Source of the DNA: Osmia lignaria lignaria
Taxonomy: Eukaryota > Arthropoda > Insecta > Hymenoptera > Megachilidae
Assembly (NCBI RefSeq): GCF_051020975.1
Contig: NC_135042.1
Location: 3,743,888-3,807,887, forward strand
Reading direction: 5' to 3'
DNA: 64,000 nucleotides
Part shown: positions 38,491 to 50,144 of the stretch, piece after piece
How the letters are laid out: every line of letters begins with the position of its first letter
Numbering within the stretch: position 1 is the stretch's first letter
The notes under the pieces: generated by a model
Database searches by the model: none
The model's input: only the letters and a program-made list of their open reading frames with translations
Told to the model about the DNA's origin: nothing
Position numbers and translations under genes: made by a program

Positions 38491-39245
38491 TATCCTTGCA
38501 TTTTATCTATTTTGTGTTTTGTAGTTCGTTAACGTGCTGTTGCAGTTAGTTATAAAATGAATGGAAGTAAATTTTGAAAAAAAAACTGCTTCGCACTTAT
38601 TTAAATGAAACGCCCACGTGGCTTGATCGGTTGAAACCGTATGCCACGCACGATTTTCGTGTTTTATTTAAACGCGCCCTTCACGTTTTGCAATTCAGAT
38701 ACGTTTAACATTTGCATCGTGACGCGGAGAGGGGCAAAAAAGGGGTCAGAAAAACGGTAAAATACGGGGACTCGGGTGGGCGCGTAACTTTCGCTGGACG
38801 GCGAGGACCGATCGCGCGAAACGGAAGCGTCGCGGTCGCAGTGTCATTTCGGATTCATGAATAAATACCTACCGGCGCTGGGCACGAGTGTGAAAAAACA
38901 GACGAAGAACGCACACATGATGGAGAAATGTTTGTGAGCGTGCTCGTACAGTCAAAATCCCAGCCAATGGAAGATAAAACAATAGTATCGGTCGTATAAA
39001 TTCTTGCCACCGTGTTTGCGGACGGTTTGACCACCTGCTCCTAGATTGATGCCCCCTGCACGTTGCAAAATCTATCAAACGAATGCCCTCGCCTCGTTTT
39101 ACGGATCAGATCGCGAAGGAACGTTTAGACACTTGTAAATTCGTCCCTTGGAAGGTGTCGTTTAAGTGTAAGATTGTAAAACTTTTATTTGTCGGATTGG
39201 TTGCAAAATGATCCACGTTACATTTTTATGACTTGGGAGATCACG

Positions 39246-39373
39246 TCAACCCTCGGACGGGGGACCACGAAGAGAGTCTCGATTTTAATTTAATTCCGTG
39301 TTTCATATCATTTTCATTTTCTAAATTTTATACATTGCACATTTCTTGAGGATTTTCTAAGCCACGGTGTTGA
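39246..39373 (+). repeat. Dispersed repeat family A, copy 4 (best preserved)
   Basis: Left end TCAACCCTCGGACGGGGG, core ACCACGAAGAGAGTCTCGAT, body TTTCATATCATTTTCATTTT, and a right end GGTGTTGA. The imperfect inverted ends and small size suggest a non-autonomous MITE-like element. Confidence 0.65.
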
Positions 39374-42300
39374 CTAACCGAATCACGATGAGACCGGTCA
39401 CACTATTGTCCTATAGACATGTACGTAAAGAACGAAATGGAGTCTCGAAAATTCGCCAAAGCACGACGAGAGTTTCGAACAGAAGAGAACCGAGCCGAAC
39501 GACCGATCCGTATCGTGCAATTACAGTGAATGCAGTTTCACTGTTGACTCGAACCCGATCCCCTATTATTTGCCGGCCGGACACGGAGAAATTAATTCGT
39601 TGTTAAATACTGCTTACATTGTTATTGACTCTGTAATTGATCGATCGGATTTTCGGTATCGCGGCAGCTCGTCTCTGTTAAATGAAGTAGAGAGGTATGG
39701 AAATAATTACCGGCGTTGTCACGGTTATTTGCGCGGGAACGTACATATTTTTGTTAATGAACGACCGTAACGACGCGAAGAATGTTAATTGCGTTTCCCT
39801 GTAACGAGCGGTGTTGCGCTGATTTCAGATGAGGATGTTAACGAACGAAAAAATGTACAACGATATAGGTATTTTTAAAAACGAATTTTTGTATCGTTTC
39901 AAGATGAGATCAGATTGAAATTGAAAAATTTCCCATGGTACAATGAATCGTAAGAGCGATCGCGATACGTAAGAAGAGAAACCGTGATACACAGTTCTTC
40001 AGGGTTATCGATCGAGGCCAGCTGGCACGACTATTCCTTTGAGAACCGATGCCACGAAGTAGACGAAGCTAAGTGGGCGCGAGATAAATTGAGAATAATA
40101 CCTCCCTTATTCCGTGCACCTTCTTGCCACGTGCCGTTTTTACGAGATCGGCCTTTTCGCCTCGACCCTTCGACACCGTCGTCCTCGTAACATCTGCTGC
40201 TGCCGATTATTCTTGGACATTTTTCACCGGTTCGCGTCGCCTCGAGAATTACCAAAGAAAATTCACGCGCCACCGCCTCTTCCTATCGCGGTCCACCTTG
40301 CATAGTAATGGGCTTCACTCTCGGCCCCCGCTACCTTTCCTGACGTTTACCTTTAATTAACTTTTCTATGGATTACCAGCGCGATCCTCTCGTTTCACTC
40401 GCCTCGATCACTTTCCTTTAATTCGAGCCAAAGCGTTTTAACTGATCGAGTCTCACGATCTCTTCGTTGTCTCTTCGATCGTTCCATTATTACTCGACTG
40501 TCGGAGTAGTTTCTTAACTGTTGCTGGAGCTTAGAGAGGAAACCGAGCTGTTGTGCACTTTGAACGGAAGTTACTTTGCTCGAGAGGATCGGTGAGTGAA
40601 TCCTGCAAGCGAAAGGAAATACTTTGGACGAGTACTCTTGGATTTAATTGCGGATACTGGGACGTTGGGACGGGGTGGTTTCATCATGTTTCTTAATAAA
40701 TTTTTCAAAGTCTTCCATATGTCGGATACTCGCACACCCCTGTTAGATATTCATAAGTATCGGTGAAACGTGAGCGTTAAAGGGTTAAACTGGAAGGGTG
40801 GAAAACTCTAATAATTATTCGCCAAAGTTTTCTCCAATTAAGTGCAAAGGGGTTAATTCTCTTGCAAACGTTTCCCCAGTATATCTATTTCGGCATTAAA
40901 CCGAGTGTTTCGAGCATTCAACTTAGCTGGGTAAAGCGTCCATGAATCACCGGGCCGGAAAAGGGCGAAGGAAACGGACAATAGCATCGCACGAGGATCT
41001 GGCCGGTGAACGCGATAAAAAGGCCAAAAACTGCGCATAAAAATCTCCCCGAAATTTATGATATCGCTGCGCCGGTTCAATTGTTTTCGCAAAGTGCACA
41101 CCGGCCGCGAGATACTTCCGTTACGGATTCGCTCAGAGCGCATCTATTTCGGCGCTTGAAATGGAAAGAGAGAAAGAGAGATTGGCGAGGAAAAAAGGGA
41201 GAAAACGGGGAAAAAATACGGGGAGACCGGTTGTTTGTTTCGTAAACAATGGCGTTTCGTTCTTAATCGCGATCGTTATTCACGATCTCCGAGAAAAGAA
41301 GAGAGGCTAGCTTTAAAGAGTAATTATTTTATTCACCGGGAAACATTTTATATGGTTCGCAATACTCTCTCCTAGACCAGTTATTTTCGGGAAGACTTCT
41401 TAAGTAGTTATTAGTGGACAAGAAAATGCTCGTGAATTTGAGTGCTTTAAATTTATATAGAACGATACTTCTATGTCATGAATTTTTGCTAGACTCGTGA
41501 CAATATCATTGATCTATATTCGTCAAGTGAGTTATGGTCGGGGATGTGTATCGGATTGGCACAGTACCGTGTCAGCGATCCGTGAATCACCTGCAAGGGT
41601 TCTCGAACCGCGAAAGAGATCGCGATCTTGTAGAGATACAAACGATGGGCACCAGCTGCGGGCGTCTTAATGCGCCGGCTTGGCTCGTAAATAACTTTGC
41701 CTCGATGTTGCGAGAGGAAAAGAGCGAGAATGCTACGAAAGAGCGAAGCAGACGGCGTGGCAAAGTGCAGGAAAAAGACAACCTCGAAGTTGGATAACGT
41801 CTTGCGGAGAATTAATATCCCGCTTTATTGTGCCAACCGAGGAGTCAGCAGCCGTTTATTGGAAACGCGTTTCCGCCAAGATTGGTGGCGAAACTCTTTT
41901 GTCGAGCACACCATCGCCGTGTCTATATTTGTACGAATAATTAAGAAATTTTTAGATTATATACACAGACTAGTTTGGCTACACTTTGCTTGTTCTACCA
42001 GCGTGTTTGAAATGTAGATTCGCGGTTGTAACTTTAAATTGCACGTTGTTTCTGTGTATTTGCATAAATTCCAGCTTTTGTAGGAGCAACAAAGTGTATC
42101 GTTGCAGGTGTTATTAATCAAGCTGAAGTTCAATCTTGAAGGATTATGTTTTTTTACTGCTTTAAGTAATTTACTGCTCTAAAAGTCTGATAACCTCGGG
42201 CCTTAGAAATCTTAATCCGTTCTTAGATATAATTACACAGCATTAAACTTTGCATCCTAGAGAAGATATTGAACGCGCAAAGTGCATTGTGCGATATTTC

Positions 42301-43472
42301 CTAGAAAGGAGCACGCTATTTTTTATCGACACCGATTATAAATAGGAGGCGTGAAAAGATATTCGAGTCAGCGGGGTCGAACGTGACCGAACAATGATCT
42401 TTTCAAGAGATTTCACGGCAACTTGCTAACAAAATTGAATAACCAAGTGTACCAACTCTTTCCTGCCACGTTGAAACTTTACGTATCTATCATCCAATTA
42501 TGTTCATACAATGTCCGTACATTGTTGTTCAATCTTTCAATAAATTAGGAAGAAACACCATTCTATACGTCGCGATTAACCCAGCTCCCTCATTGAAGGG
42601 TTAAAATATTTAAAAAATTATAATAATTTATAGATATTGATTGCGAAAGGGGTTAGGTCGAAGAGGTTTTTGTTTAGAAAATTCATTTCATTTGATTCAA
42701 CAATAATGGACTTTTTTTTTTTCATTTTTCAATCGATCAATGATCAATCGTGTTAGCTCCCCCATAAATCGCTACGTTTGGATTAGTCTAGCTTTGGAAT
42801 GGATCATGCTTGCAGGAATAATCAACGGAACCGGTGCTTTCCACCGGCTAACACGAACTAATCGGTAGGAAGCTCTGTGATATTGTTGCGGATAAATTAT
42901 TGCACCCGTATCGACGAGTTCTCGTAATGACCCACATTTCGTGGATCGTTCGAGCGACCTTCCATCTGGCTTGCCTAGCGAACCCTCGATAACGCTGGAC
43001 CATGAACCTTGATAGGGTTTTTTTTTCGTTTATCCGATAACGACCTCCTATGGACTGCAATAAAAGTCGATAAGTCGAGAAAGAAATATCGCCGGTCTCG
43101 CTAATGTCGCGGAATAGGCTCAGGGAGTAGATACACTGACTGAGAACTTTGCTCCTCGATGATCGACGAGCTATTACGTCGAATACACTGACGATAAGTG
43201 AAAAATCAGTTAATACATTGACTGATATAATGAAAATGATAATAAGATTTTAAGAATACGAATCATTTTTATTAAATTTAAGTTTTCAATTTTCCATCTT
43301 TCAATTTTCGAGTACCTACTTACTTCTAATCATTTTTTAAATTATTATATAATTTTTTTTCTTAATTATTTTATAACAGTATCTTTGCTATTTATAATTA
43401 GCGACGCATTCATGGAATTTTTGTATTGTACAGAATTTACCATTTCTAAAAACTTAGAATAGTTTATGGAAT

Positions 43473-43488
43473 GGGTCATAATGGACCT
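43473..43488. repeat. GGGTCA near-palindrome (family C, copy 3)
   Basis: GGGTCATAATGGACCT followed closely by GCTGGGTTAA. The inverse reading therefore begins TTAACCCAGC, linking it to TTAA-ended elements. Confidence 0.4.
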
Positions 43489-44950
43489 AGAACTTGCTGG
43501 GTTAAGAGAATAAACGGAGTGAACTTTATCGAGGGTTAGGGGTGATTTTCCCGGGAATTATTAGAAATGACGGTAAATTTTTTTCTTCCAATTGAGTTTA
43601 GGGTGGTCATTTTATGTACTATGTGGAGTGCCTTTATTATGGTTCATAAGTTCTTTAGTATTTGGGGTGGAAACCTACTTTATTAACAAGCTGATTCTAT
43701 CTTTAATTAAATAATTATGAAATAGAAAAAGAAAGAAAATTCTATATAATTAAATAATCATATATTCAATCATTTTCAACGCAGATTCAATAACATAGAG
43801 AATACCAATTTTCTCATTTTATATGATTCAGAGATGGAACTTATAGTGACAATTTTACAAGCGTTATAATACAAATCACCCTCGGTATAAAAGTTCATAT
43901 TACCAGTACTCTTTTTTATTTTGAAGCAAAATGATATTTCATATAGGAAGGAATTCATATTATATCCCGTGCACCTTCACGCTTTTTGCCACATACACAT
44001 TTGTATTCCTGTGAAAAATGGAGTTCACAGATTGTCTGTTGAGGTTTGACGGACGAAGCACTTTCTACTTTTATGAAAGAAACTTTTTTTATTTAGTTTT
44101 TGTATTTCCCTCGTGACTATATTAAAATTTTCTTCCAGAATTTATGCATTAAAAATCTTTAGTTCGAATAATAAATAATAAAGCATTGTTATTTAAATTT
44201 TCTTATGTTTTTTTAATAGAAATATTATCTTTGAAACTTTTGTTTATTTTTTTTTTCTGAGATAGATCATTAACCGTAAAAATAATCAACGACTTTGTTG
44301 GTAAAAGTTTCACCGACAAGTTACGAGTCTCTTGCGGTACGTTCATTCACGGAAAAATCAAACTTTAATTTGATTCTTCGAGACTGACGCAGGGTAGACG
44401 TTATAGGGCGAGGAATGGGTGGGTGGATGGGTGGCGAGATCGATGGGAAAGGTGACGAGTTCATTTTGGAAATAAGAAAAGTTTCGTCGGACGTTACTTT
44501 GGGACGCTGTCAGATGGTGGATTTCATTACCGTGGAATCTTGATGTCTTTTCGTTCGGATCGCCACATCCGTTCGTGTGCTTCACGATATTAGAAGATCC
44601 TTCGTAATTTCCATTTTATTGCCAACCGTCGAATTCAATATTATGTACTAGAATCCCACTGACAAGCTTCTCAATACCACCGGTTGTTGACTGCAAAGCA
44701 ATTTAATAATTCATTGACAAAATTTCATGAACAGCTGGAGATTAAAAATTGTACGCTCTCAATATTTTCATCCACAATAGGTCTTTTAGAACTTGATTCA
44801 TCTTTAACAGCTTCTCGTCCTCCTAAAAAGATCTTACGTCATCGTAAAGCTTATGCTTCGCCATAAGCCTTTTTCAACTTTTTATAGTTTCCGAAAGTAT
44901 TTCCATTAAATTTTACATAAAATAAAGAATAGTGAATCCTTACTCGCTAT

Positions 44951-45132
44951 GTCCACGCTATAGCGGGATTGACGATTCCGAAATCGCCCGATCTTGGCCG
45001 ATCGCAGCCGAGTGATCGGTACGAGGGGAGGAGTGGGGACGGTTGCACGAGGAGAAGAAGACAAGATGGCGTCGTGGTTGACAGGCACGAGGAAATCGTT
45101 TATTAAAAATTCGTTTAAATTTTAATGTGAGT
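44951..45132 (+). promoter_or_regulatory. Promoter-like island immediately upstream of the CUB exon
   Basis: A GC-richer island inside an AT-rich intron. It contains the perfect palindrome CGCTATAGCG (44956-44965), the near-palindrome CGATCTTGGCCGATCG (about 44988-45003), a purine/G-rich run at 45023-45060 and AAGATGGCG at 45064-45072, which matches the YY1/Pho core often seen near insect transcription starts. A 19-codon frame runs from ATG 45066 to TAA 45125 and is followed at 45127 by GTGAGT, a good splice donor. This could be an alternative first exon spliced 158 bases on to the CUB exon. That exon has no in-frame Met, so such a transcript would need another start. Confidence 0.25.
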
Positions 45133-45284
45133 GATTTAAAAACCTAATCCAAGTGTCTCTCTCGTGCATGGCGTATACGTGCATGATTTTTGTTGATTGT
45201 GTGAGTGTACGCATACAGGTCATGGCACAAGAAGTCTGTGCCCTTAAAGTGATACTAATGAAAGAATTTGTGTTTCTGTTTCAG

Positions 45285-45465
45285 GTTGCTCTTGCGTCGT
45301 CTACAGCAGCTCGGACAGACCTCAAGGTGGCACATTTACAACCCCTTATTATCCCAAAAGATATCCCTCGAACATTGATTGCCTGCTTTATACGTTCATC
45401 GGCCAACCCGACGAAATCGTAAAGTTGACGTTTCATCACTTCAACATTCGACGTGTTCGACCCGA
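45285..45465 (+). CDS. Second coding exon: N-terminal half of a CUB domain, SOL-1/suppressor of lurcher 1-like protein (partial gene)
   Basis: Encodes residues 23-82 plus two bases of codon 83. It opens with Cys24-Ser-Cys26, then GGTFTTPYYPKRYP (37-50), the CUB signature G-x-F-x-x-P-x-Y-P-x-x-YP, with the paired Cys at 55. CLLYTFIGQPDEIV (55-68) and LTFHHFNIRR (70-79) fill the following beta strands. In CUB domains the first two cysteines form a disulfide; Cys26 and Cys55 are the likely pair. The CLLYTF...DEIV...TF..F pattern is what I associate with SOL-1/suppressor of lurcher 1 proteins, secreted or membrane-anchored partners of ionotropic glutamate receptors in C. elegans. Other CUB families (Neto, tolloid) are less likely but not excluded. 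The acceptor is TTTCTGTTTCAG and the donor GA|GTGAGT; without splicing, a TGA follows at once. The second half of the domain is not in the window. Confidence 0.9.
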
Positions 45466-45607
45466 GTGAGTACCCCATTCAAAAGTTTTATTTTTATTTA
45501 AAGTATCTCAAATTTTCCTCCATCGTAATATTTGTTCATCGATGGATCTTTCCTGTGGACGAGGTACTACTCGATAATATGAGGTAATTAAATTATCATG
45601 GTATAGG

Positions 45608-45621
45608 TTTAGGTTAGGTTA
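45608..45621 (+). repeat. Short TTAGG telomere-like motif
   Basis: TTTAGGTTAGGTTA contains two TTAGG-type units, the canonical telomeric pentamer of many insects. Two units are easily chance, so no interstitial telomere is claimed. Confidence 0.3.
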
Positions 45622-48600
45622 AACAGGAATTAAGAATGTTTTGAACAGAATTGAATAATGCATGAAATTTAATTAGCATTACGATGTATGATAAATACCT
45701 CAATCTAAATAATGAAATATAATATGCAGGATTTAAATAATGAATTAATTTTATGTAACGTGGAATAATAATTTTTGATTGAGTTTAATATAATTACATT
45801 TATTCATAAATAATTTTTATTAATATCAATTTTTTATTTATCTTAAATTATTTGGTACCATGATAAATTATTATACCTCTTATTCTCTCTGTAAATACGT
45901 CTATTCGTGTTTTACTTTTACCGTAATAATTTTCTCGAATAAATATTAGAGATGTTCTTTAATTAATTAATATTTTAATTTCAATTAAATTAATTAACGT
46001 TCAAAGTTCGTTAGTCTTCTGAAAAGGTTCCCCCGAAGCTGCTATCGCAGGTACAAATTACCTTAAATTTATACTGCAGTCCGACTTGTCTCGCACAAAA
46101 GGGGAGATAGCAGGTCGAATGAAATTTTACAGGGTGTTCATTGTGTTGATCACCCTGATATTTTATTATTGTTTCTGATCATTTGAGAAGATAATATTTC
46201 AAATCAGACCTTAATAAATTTCGGTTGAGTAATGAAGCAATTAAACGCAAATTAATACAATACGAAATTCGGATAATGAAATGACAAAGAGATGTACAGG
46301 ATTGATACACGCAATCAAACCCATATGTCAAAAATTTTAGATTGTTTATTCATATTATTAAATCTCTTTGAAACCGGTGTAAGTGATTTGAAAATAAATT
46401 ATTTTACAAATGATCAGAGATTTACTTTGGCTTAGGATAACTTCAGCCTCAATAGCCTTAAAATGTAATATCAATTACCAATTCATAGCACGTGGACGTG
46501 AATATCTTCCAAATTTTAAATTCATAGCATATTATGGTAGGATATCACCGGTAGAAAGTTTAATATCATTTTACAGGTTTCGTGTCTGAAACGTTGACTG
46601 ATATTCTTAAGGGAAACATCGCTCCGTTTCACTTTTTGTCTCGTGCCATCACGAAAATGGCATCTCAGAAGCGCGACTGTTCCCGACAATCCGAAAAGCG
46701 ACGTTTCCCTTTTGACATTTAAGTTATTCCAATTAGAAATTAGTTAACATAATGCTCCTAATGAAGATCGCACGAACGAAAACAGGCTATTAAAGTGGCT
46801 CTCTATTAGAGCAGGGTATTAACTTCGTGACGGCGGCTCTCGCGGATTTAGCGAGGAGAAGGAAGTTTCATTTATTAAAACAGATGCAAGATTCCGTTTG
46901 AGATACGCTGAATCCGCTTTAGAAACTAACACAATGCTCGATGGGCTACGTGTTTCGCACTTTATCGGGTATCGTGCACGAAAAGGAGCTTAAAATGGGC
47001 GAACCCTGTAATTCTCTCCTTTGTCCGATTTTTAGAAAAGAAAGGAAACCTTAGAAATTCTTCTTTTTCTTACCTACGTTAGAAATGATGTAAAAAAAGT
47101 CTTGGTTCGAATTGAATTTTGTCACGTGAACGAGTGACACGTTTTTCCTTTTTTCCCCCTCGAGTCGACGTATGTAGCCGGATGGCTTTTTCGCATTTTT
47201 CTATGAAGCACTTAGAAATTCGTCGGGTAACGACCGTTTCGCGGAATTGAATTCCAAATGCGATTCGTCCCTCGACGAAGACGAGCACCGCGCGCTGACT
47301 TATGGCGGTTTTTCTTCGGGCCGCGAGCAGGAGACGAGGAAACGAAGGGAACCTGGCTAGCCAATTTGTAGCTCTGCTACCTGCTCGTGCACACGTGCAA
47401 ATCCACCCTGACAAAACGTTCCCCTTCGACCCGTAATAAGGATTCTACGTTGACAAGCTTTAAAGGGGATTTCTGTCTCGGGGATGAAGTCGACTCTTAC
47501 ACTCGAAACCCCCGTGGATTTGTTTCTTGTGGCAGACGTGGAATCTATGGGGTTCCGGCATCTTTAAGTTGAAACTTACATTCTGGTTTGAATGTCTAAA
47601 ATCTTAATCATTTTTTACTTTAATATCTTTTCCTGGAAAAGTAATGTTGTTTTGAACCATTATACCCCATAATAAATTCAGGGTTTCTACGTTGAGATTG
47701 AAATTAGGAAATTTTTTAATAGTTTTGACTGAAAATTACATATTCAGTATCTTCTGATATGAAGTACTTGACGTATTGGAATCATTTTCTGATGGAATTA
47801 ATTCTGTTGAAGACATGTAATTCTGTTTGTGGTTTCACGTTATTCATGGAATACCTCATTATTCACCACTTCAGTTGAAACAATTGTACGATATTAATTT
47901 AGTACGCCACATTTAACTGAATATCGTTGTGACAGCAGACTATGTCAAATTTACAACCACTTGAAATTTCTTCGAATAATTTATTATAAACTTGTATTTT
48001 TTGTAGTTAAGCAAGCATCAATTCATATTTTCCGCTCTGCTATTTATATCTCGGTGATTTTAGAAGTTTTTAGAGTTTGAAAGAAGGTAGGCAAGCAGTT
48101 GCCAAACAACGTGGTCATTTTGTTTGATTTAATCGTGGTAGGATCCTCAAAGAGCTAGTTTTTGAAACCGTGTTTACTTAGGAGTTGTGCCCTGGTTATC
48201 AGAAATAATATTCGCTTTCAGAAGTTTATCCACGCATATTTTCATCCCCTCGAAGAATATTCCAAAACCTAATTAAAAAATCTGAAATTTTTTTCTCTTT
48301 ATCAAATTCTAATAAAATAATAATCACTGTACAAATTTTTCTCCCTAAAATAGCTTCAGGTAGTATTTTAATTTGTTTTTCACTTTTTACCTCCACGTTA
48401 AAATATAAATTTGAATTTCAATTTGACGAAGATTTAATTAAAACTAAATTCAGCTTGTTCAGAGATTTAGCCAATTTTCAGTTTAATCAAGTGATACGAG
48501 CTTTTGTAACATGACCAATTGCAACTAATTTGTACAGATACAAAACTTAGACCTCGGTAATGTGTTCAGTCCCTGGTGCATATCCATTTAGCAATTCTGC

Positions 48601-49815
48601 TGAAACTTCGCCGATTAGCTCGGCCAGACTCGCAATAACTAATTTCCTGGCTACGATTCGTAATAGTTTCCCCGTTATGAATTTGAACACTCATCGAAAG
48701 AAACAAGATTGAATCGATATTCGTACGGTTATTGATTAGAGTCTGGTTATGTCATTTGCTTTCGTAATCCTGTATTATCATCAAAATCACTTGAAACTGG
48801 TGATGAGGATAAGGTACTTACATCGATTCGGAAAATGTAGCACGCATTACAAACCGAAGCTCGATTGGGCATGCTTGGCTCCTGTTACGTCCCAGGGGAA
48901 GATGGATCAACGGATAAGAGGCATTCCGTCTTACCAAGCACCGTGTTCCCCTGATAGCCGCCCTCCCAATCACAGCCAGCTCGATTGCAAACGTATGCTG
49001 AATGCAATGAGACAACTGCATCCTCCTACTGCAGTTACAATGCCGTTCAACGTTGCGACATGCGCTACAAATATAGCATGATCGTGGTAAAGTTGCCTCT
49101 AAGAACTTCCTTGAATACTCTTACAAAAGCTTGACGAAATAACGAATACACTAAGGAATTTTAAAGTCTTTTCTGATCAGTACAATTAATTAATGTTAAT
49201 TAAATTTTATGTCACACGATTTTTCAAAAACAATCATTCCGATTGTTTCCCAACTTTTCGAAAGTCATCTCCATAGTGAAATTCACCTTTTACACTCTCT
49301 CACGTTCTCGTCTCTCGGTAGGGGAATTCAATGCAAACATTATTTCGATATGGAAATCTGCTTGCACGTAGCAGAGAGAAAATTCCCGGTCTGCCGGCAT
49401 TTCGAATGCATATCACGATGTTTGCTGGTTGGTTTAGAACGGCTAAGTGGAGGAAGGGTCAGCGATGTGACGCGGACCAGGGAGAGAGTCGGTTAGGCGT
49501 TCAGGAAGAAGGAAGTTATGAGACGAAAACTAGGAAGATTCCGTTGAATGCGGTGGCGGTTTCCGTGGACGGGACCGGCCCTTGCAGATTTTATTTTCTG
49601 CTTCGAATGCCGCTGTCCCTCCGAGCGGAATATGAATCTCTCTTTTGTGAAGTTGTGGTCTCGCTCTATTTTTCTTCTCCCTTTCCGCGCCCCCCATCTC
49701 CTTTCTACCTATCTTTCTCGTCTGAAAATGTAATAACGTCGCTACGTCGATTGTTCGACCGGCACAATAGAAGGCAGATAATTAACAAGGCAGAGGGAAG
49801 AAACGGCGAAAGGTA

Positions 49816-50144
49816 TTAACCCTTTCGTTGGGGGAGATTCCGATGTTAAGCTCGAGTTATGGGCAGTAAATTCGATGAATATTCTTTGATGGATTACGCG
49901 AAAATTGTTCGTTATCGAAGGAAGAAGCGGAAATTATCATCTAATTCTACCTTTTTCATTTTAATACTTTATCGTAGAACGCATAAAATATTATAATGAA
50001 ACACTAAGGCAAATAATAATTATTATTTCTAATAGTTTGCATGTTTCGAGATCTACAGCAATGTTACAAAATTAAAAAAATTCTTTACCTTGCAATTATT
50101 ACAATCAGACATCTAAAACATGTCACTGACAAGGAAAGGGTTAA
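49816..50144. mobile_element. MITE candidate with TTAA duplications and 15-bp inverted termini
   Basis: TTAA at 49816-49819 is followed by CCCTTTCGTTG. The right side reads CAAGGAAAGGG and then TTAA at 50141-50144. Including TTAA, the inverted ends match over 15 bases with one mismatch. The 321-bp interior is AT-rich with no coding sequence. A TTAA target duplication and CCC-starting termini are typical of piggyBac-superfamily elements and their non-autonomous derivatives, so this is probably a piggyBac-like MITE. No transposase lies in the window. Confidence 0.6.

Larger units (their letters stand above)
23991..45284 (+). other. Intron 1 of the CUB gene (21.3 kb)
   Basis: The interval runs from the GTAAGG donor to the acceptor TTTCTGTTTCAG and is a phase 1 intron. 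It separates the signal peptide from the first CUB domain. No other gene is recognised inside it on either strand. It contains family A copies at 24111, 30743, 38376 and 39246, a family B copy at 31481, family C palindromes, low-complexity runs and the promoter-like island at 44951-45132. GC-richer patches at about 30180-30620, 35300-35760, 38700-39080 and 40000-40350 carry open frames on one or both strands with no recognisable domain. Confidence 0.65.

Noticed and set aside
45153..45478. Open frames on both strands overlapping the CUB exon (plus 45153-45422, minus 45281-45478)
   Set aside because: They are shadows in other frames; the CUB signature is in the frame bounded by the splice sites.
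45601..45630. Interstitial telomere from TTAGG units
   Set aside because: Only two units, which is within chance expectation in AT-rich DNA.
49331..49819. 162-codon plus-strand open frame
   Set aside because: No domain, signal peptide or splice signals recognised; it ends at the left boundary of the MITE candidate and overlaps other open frames.
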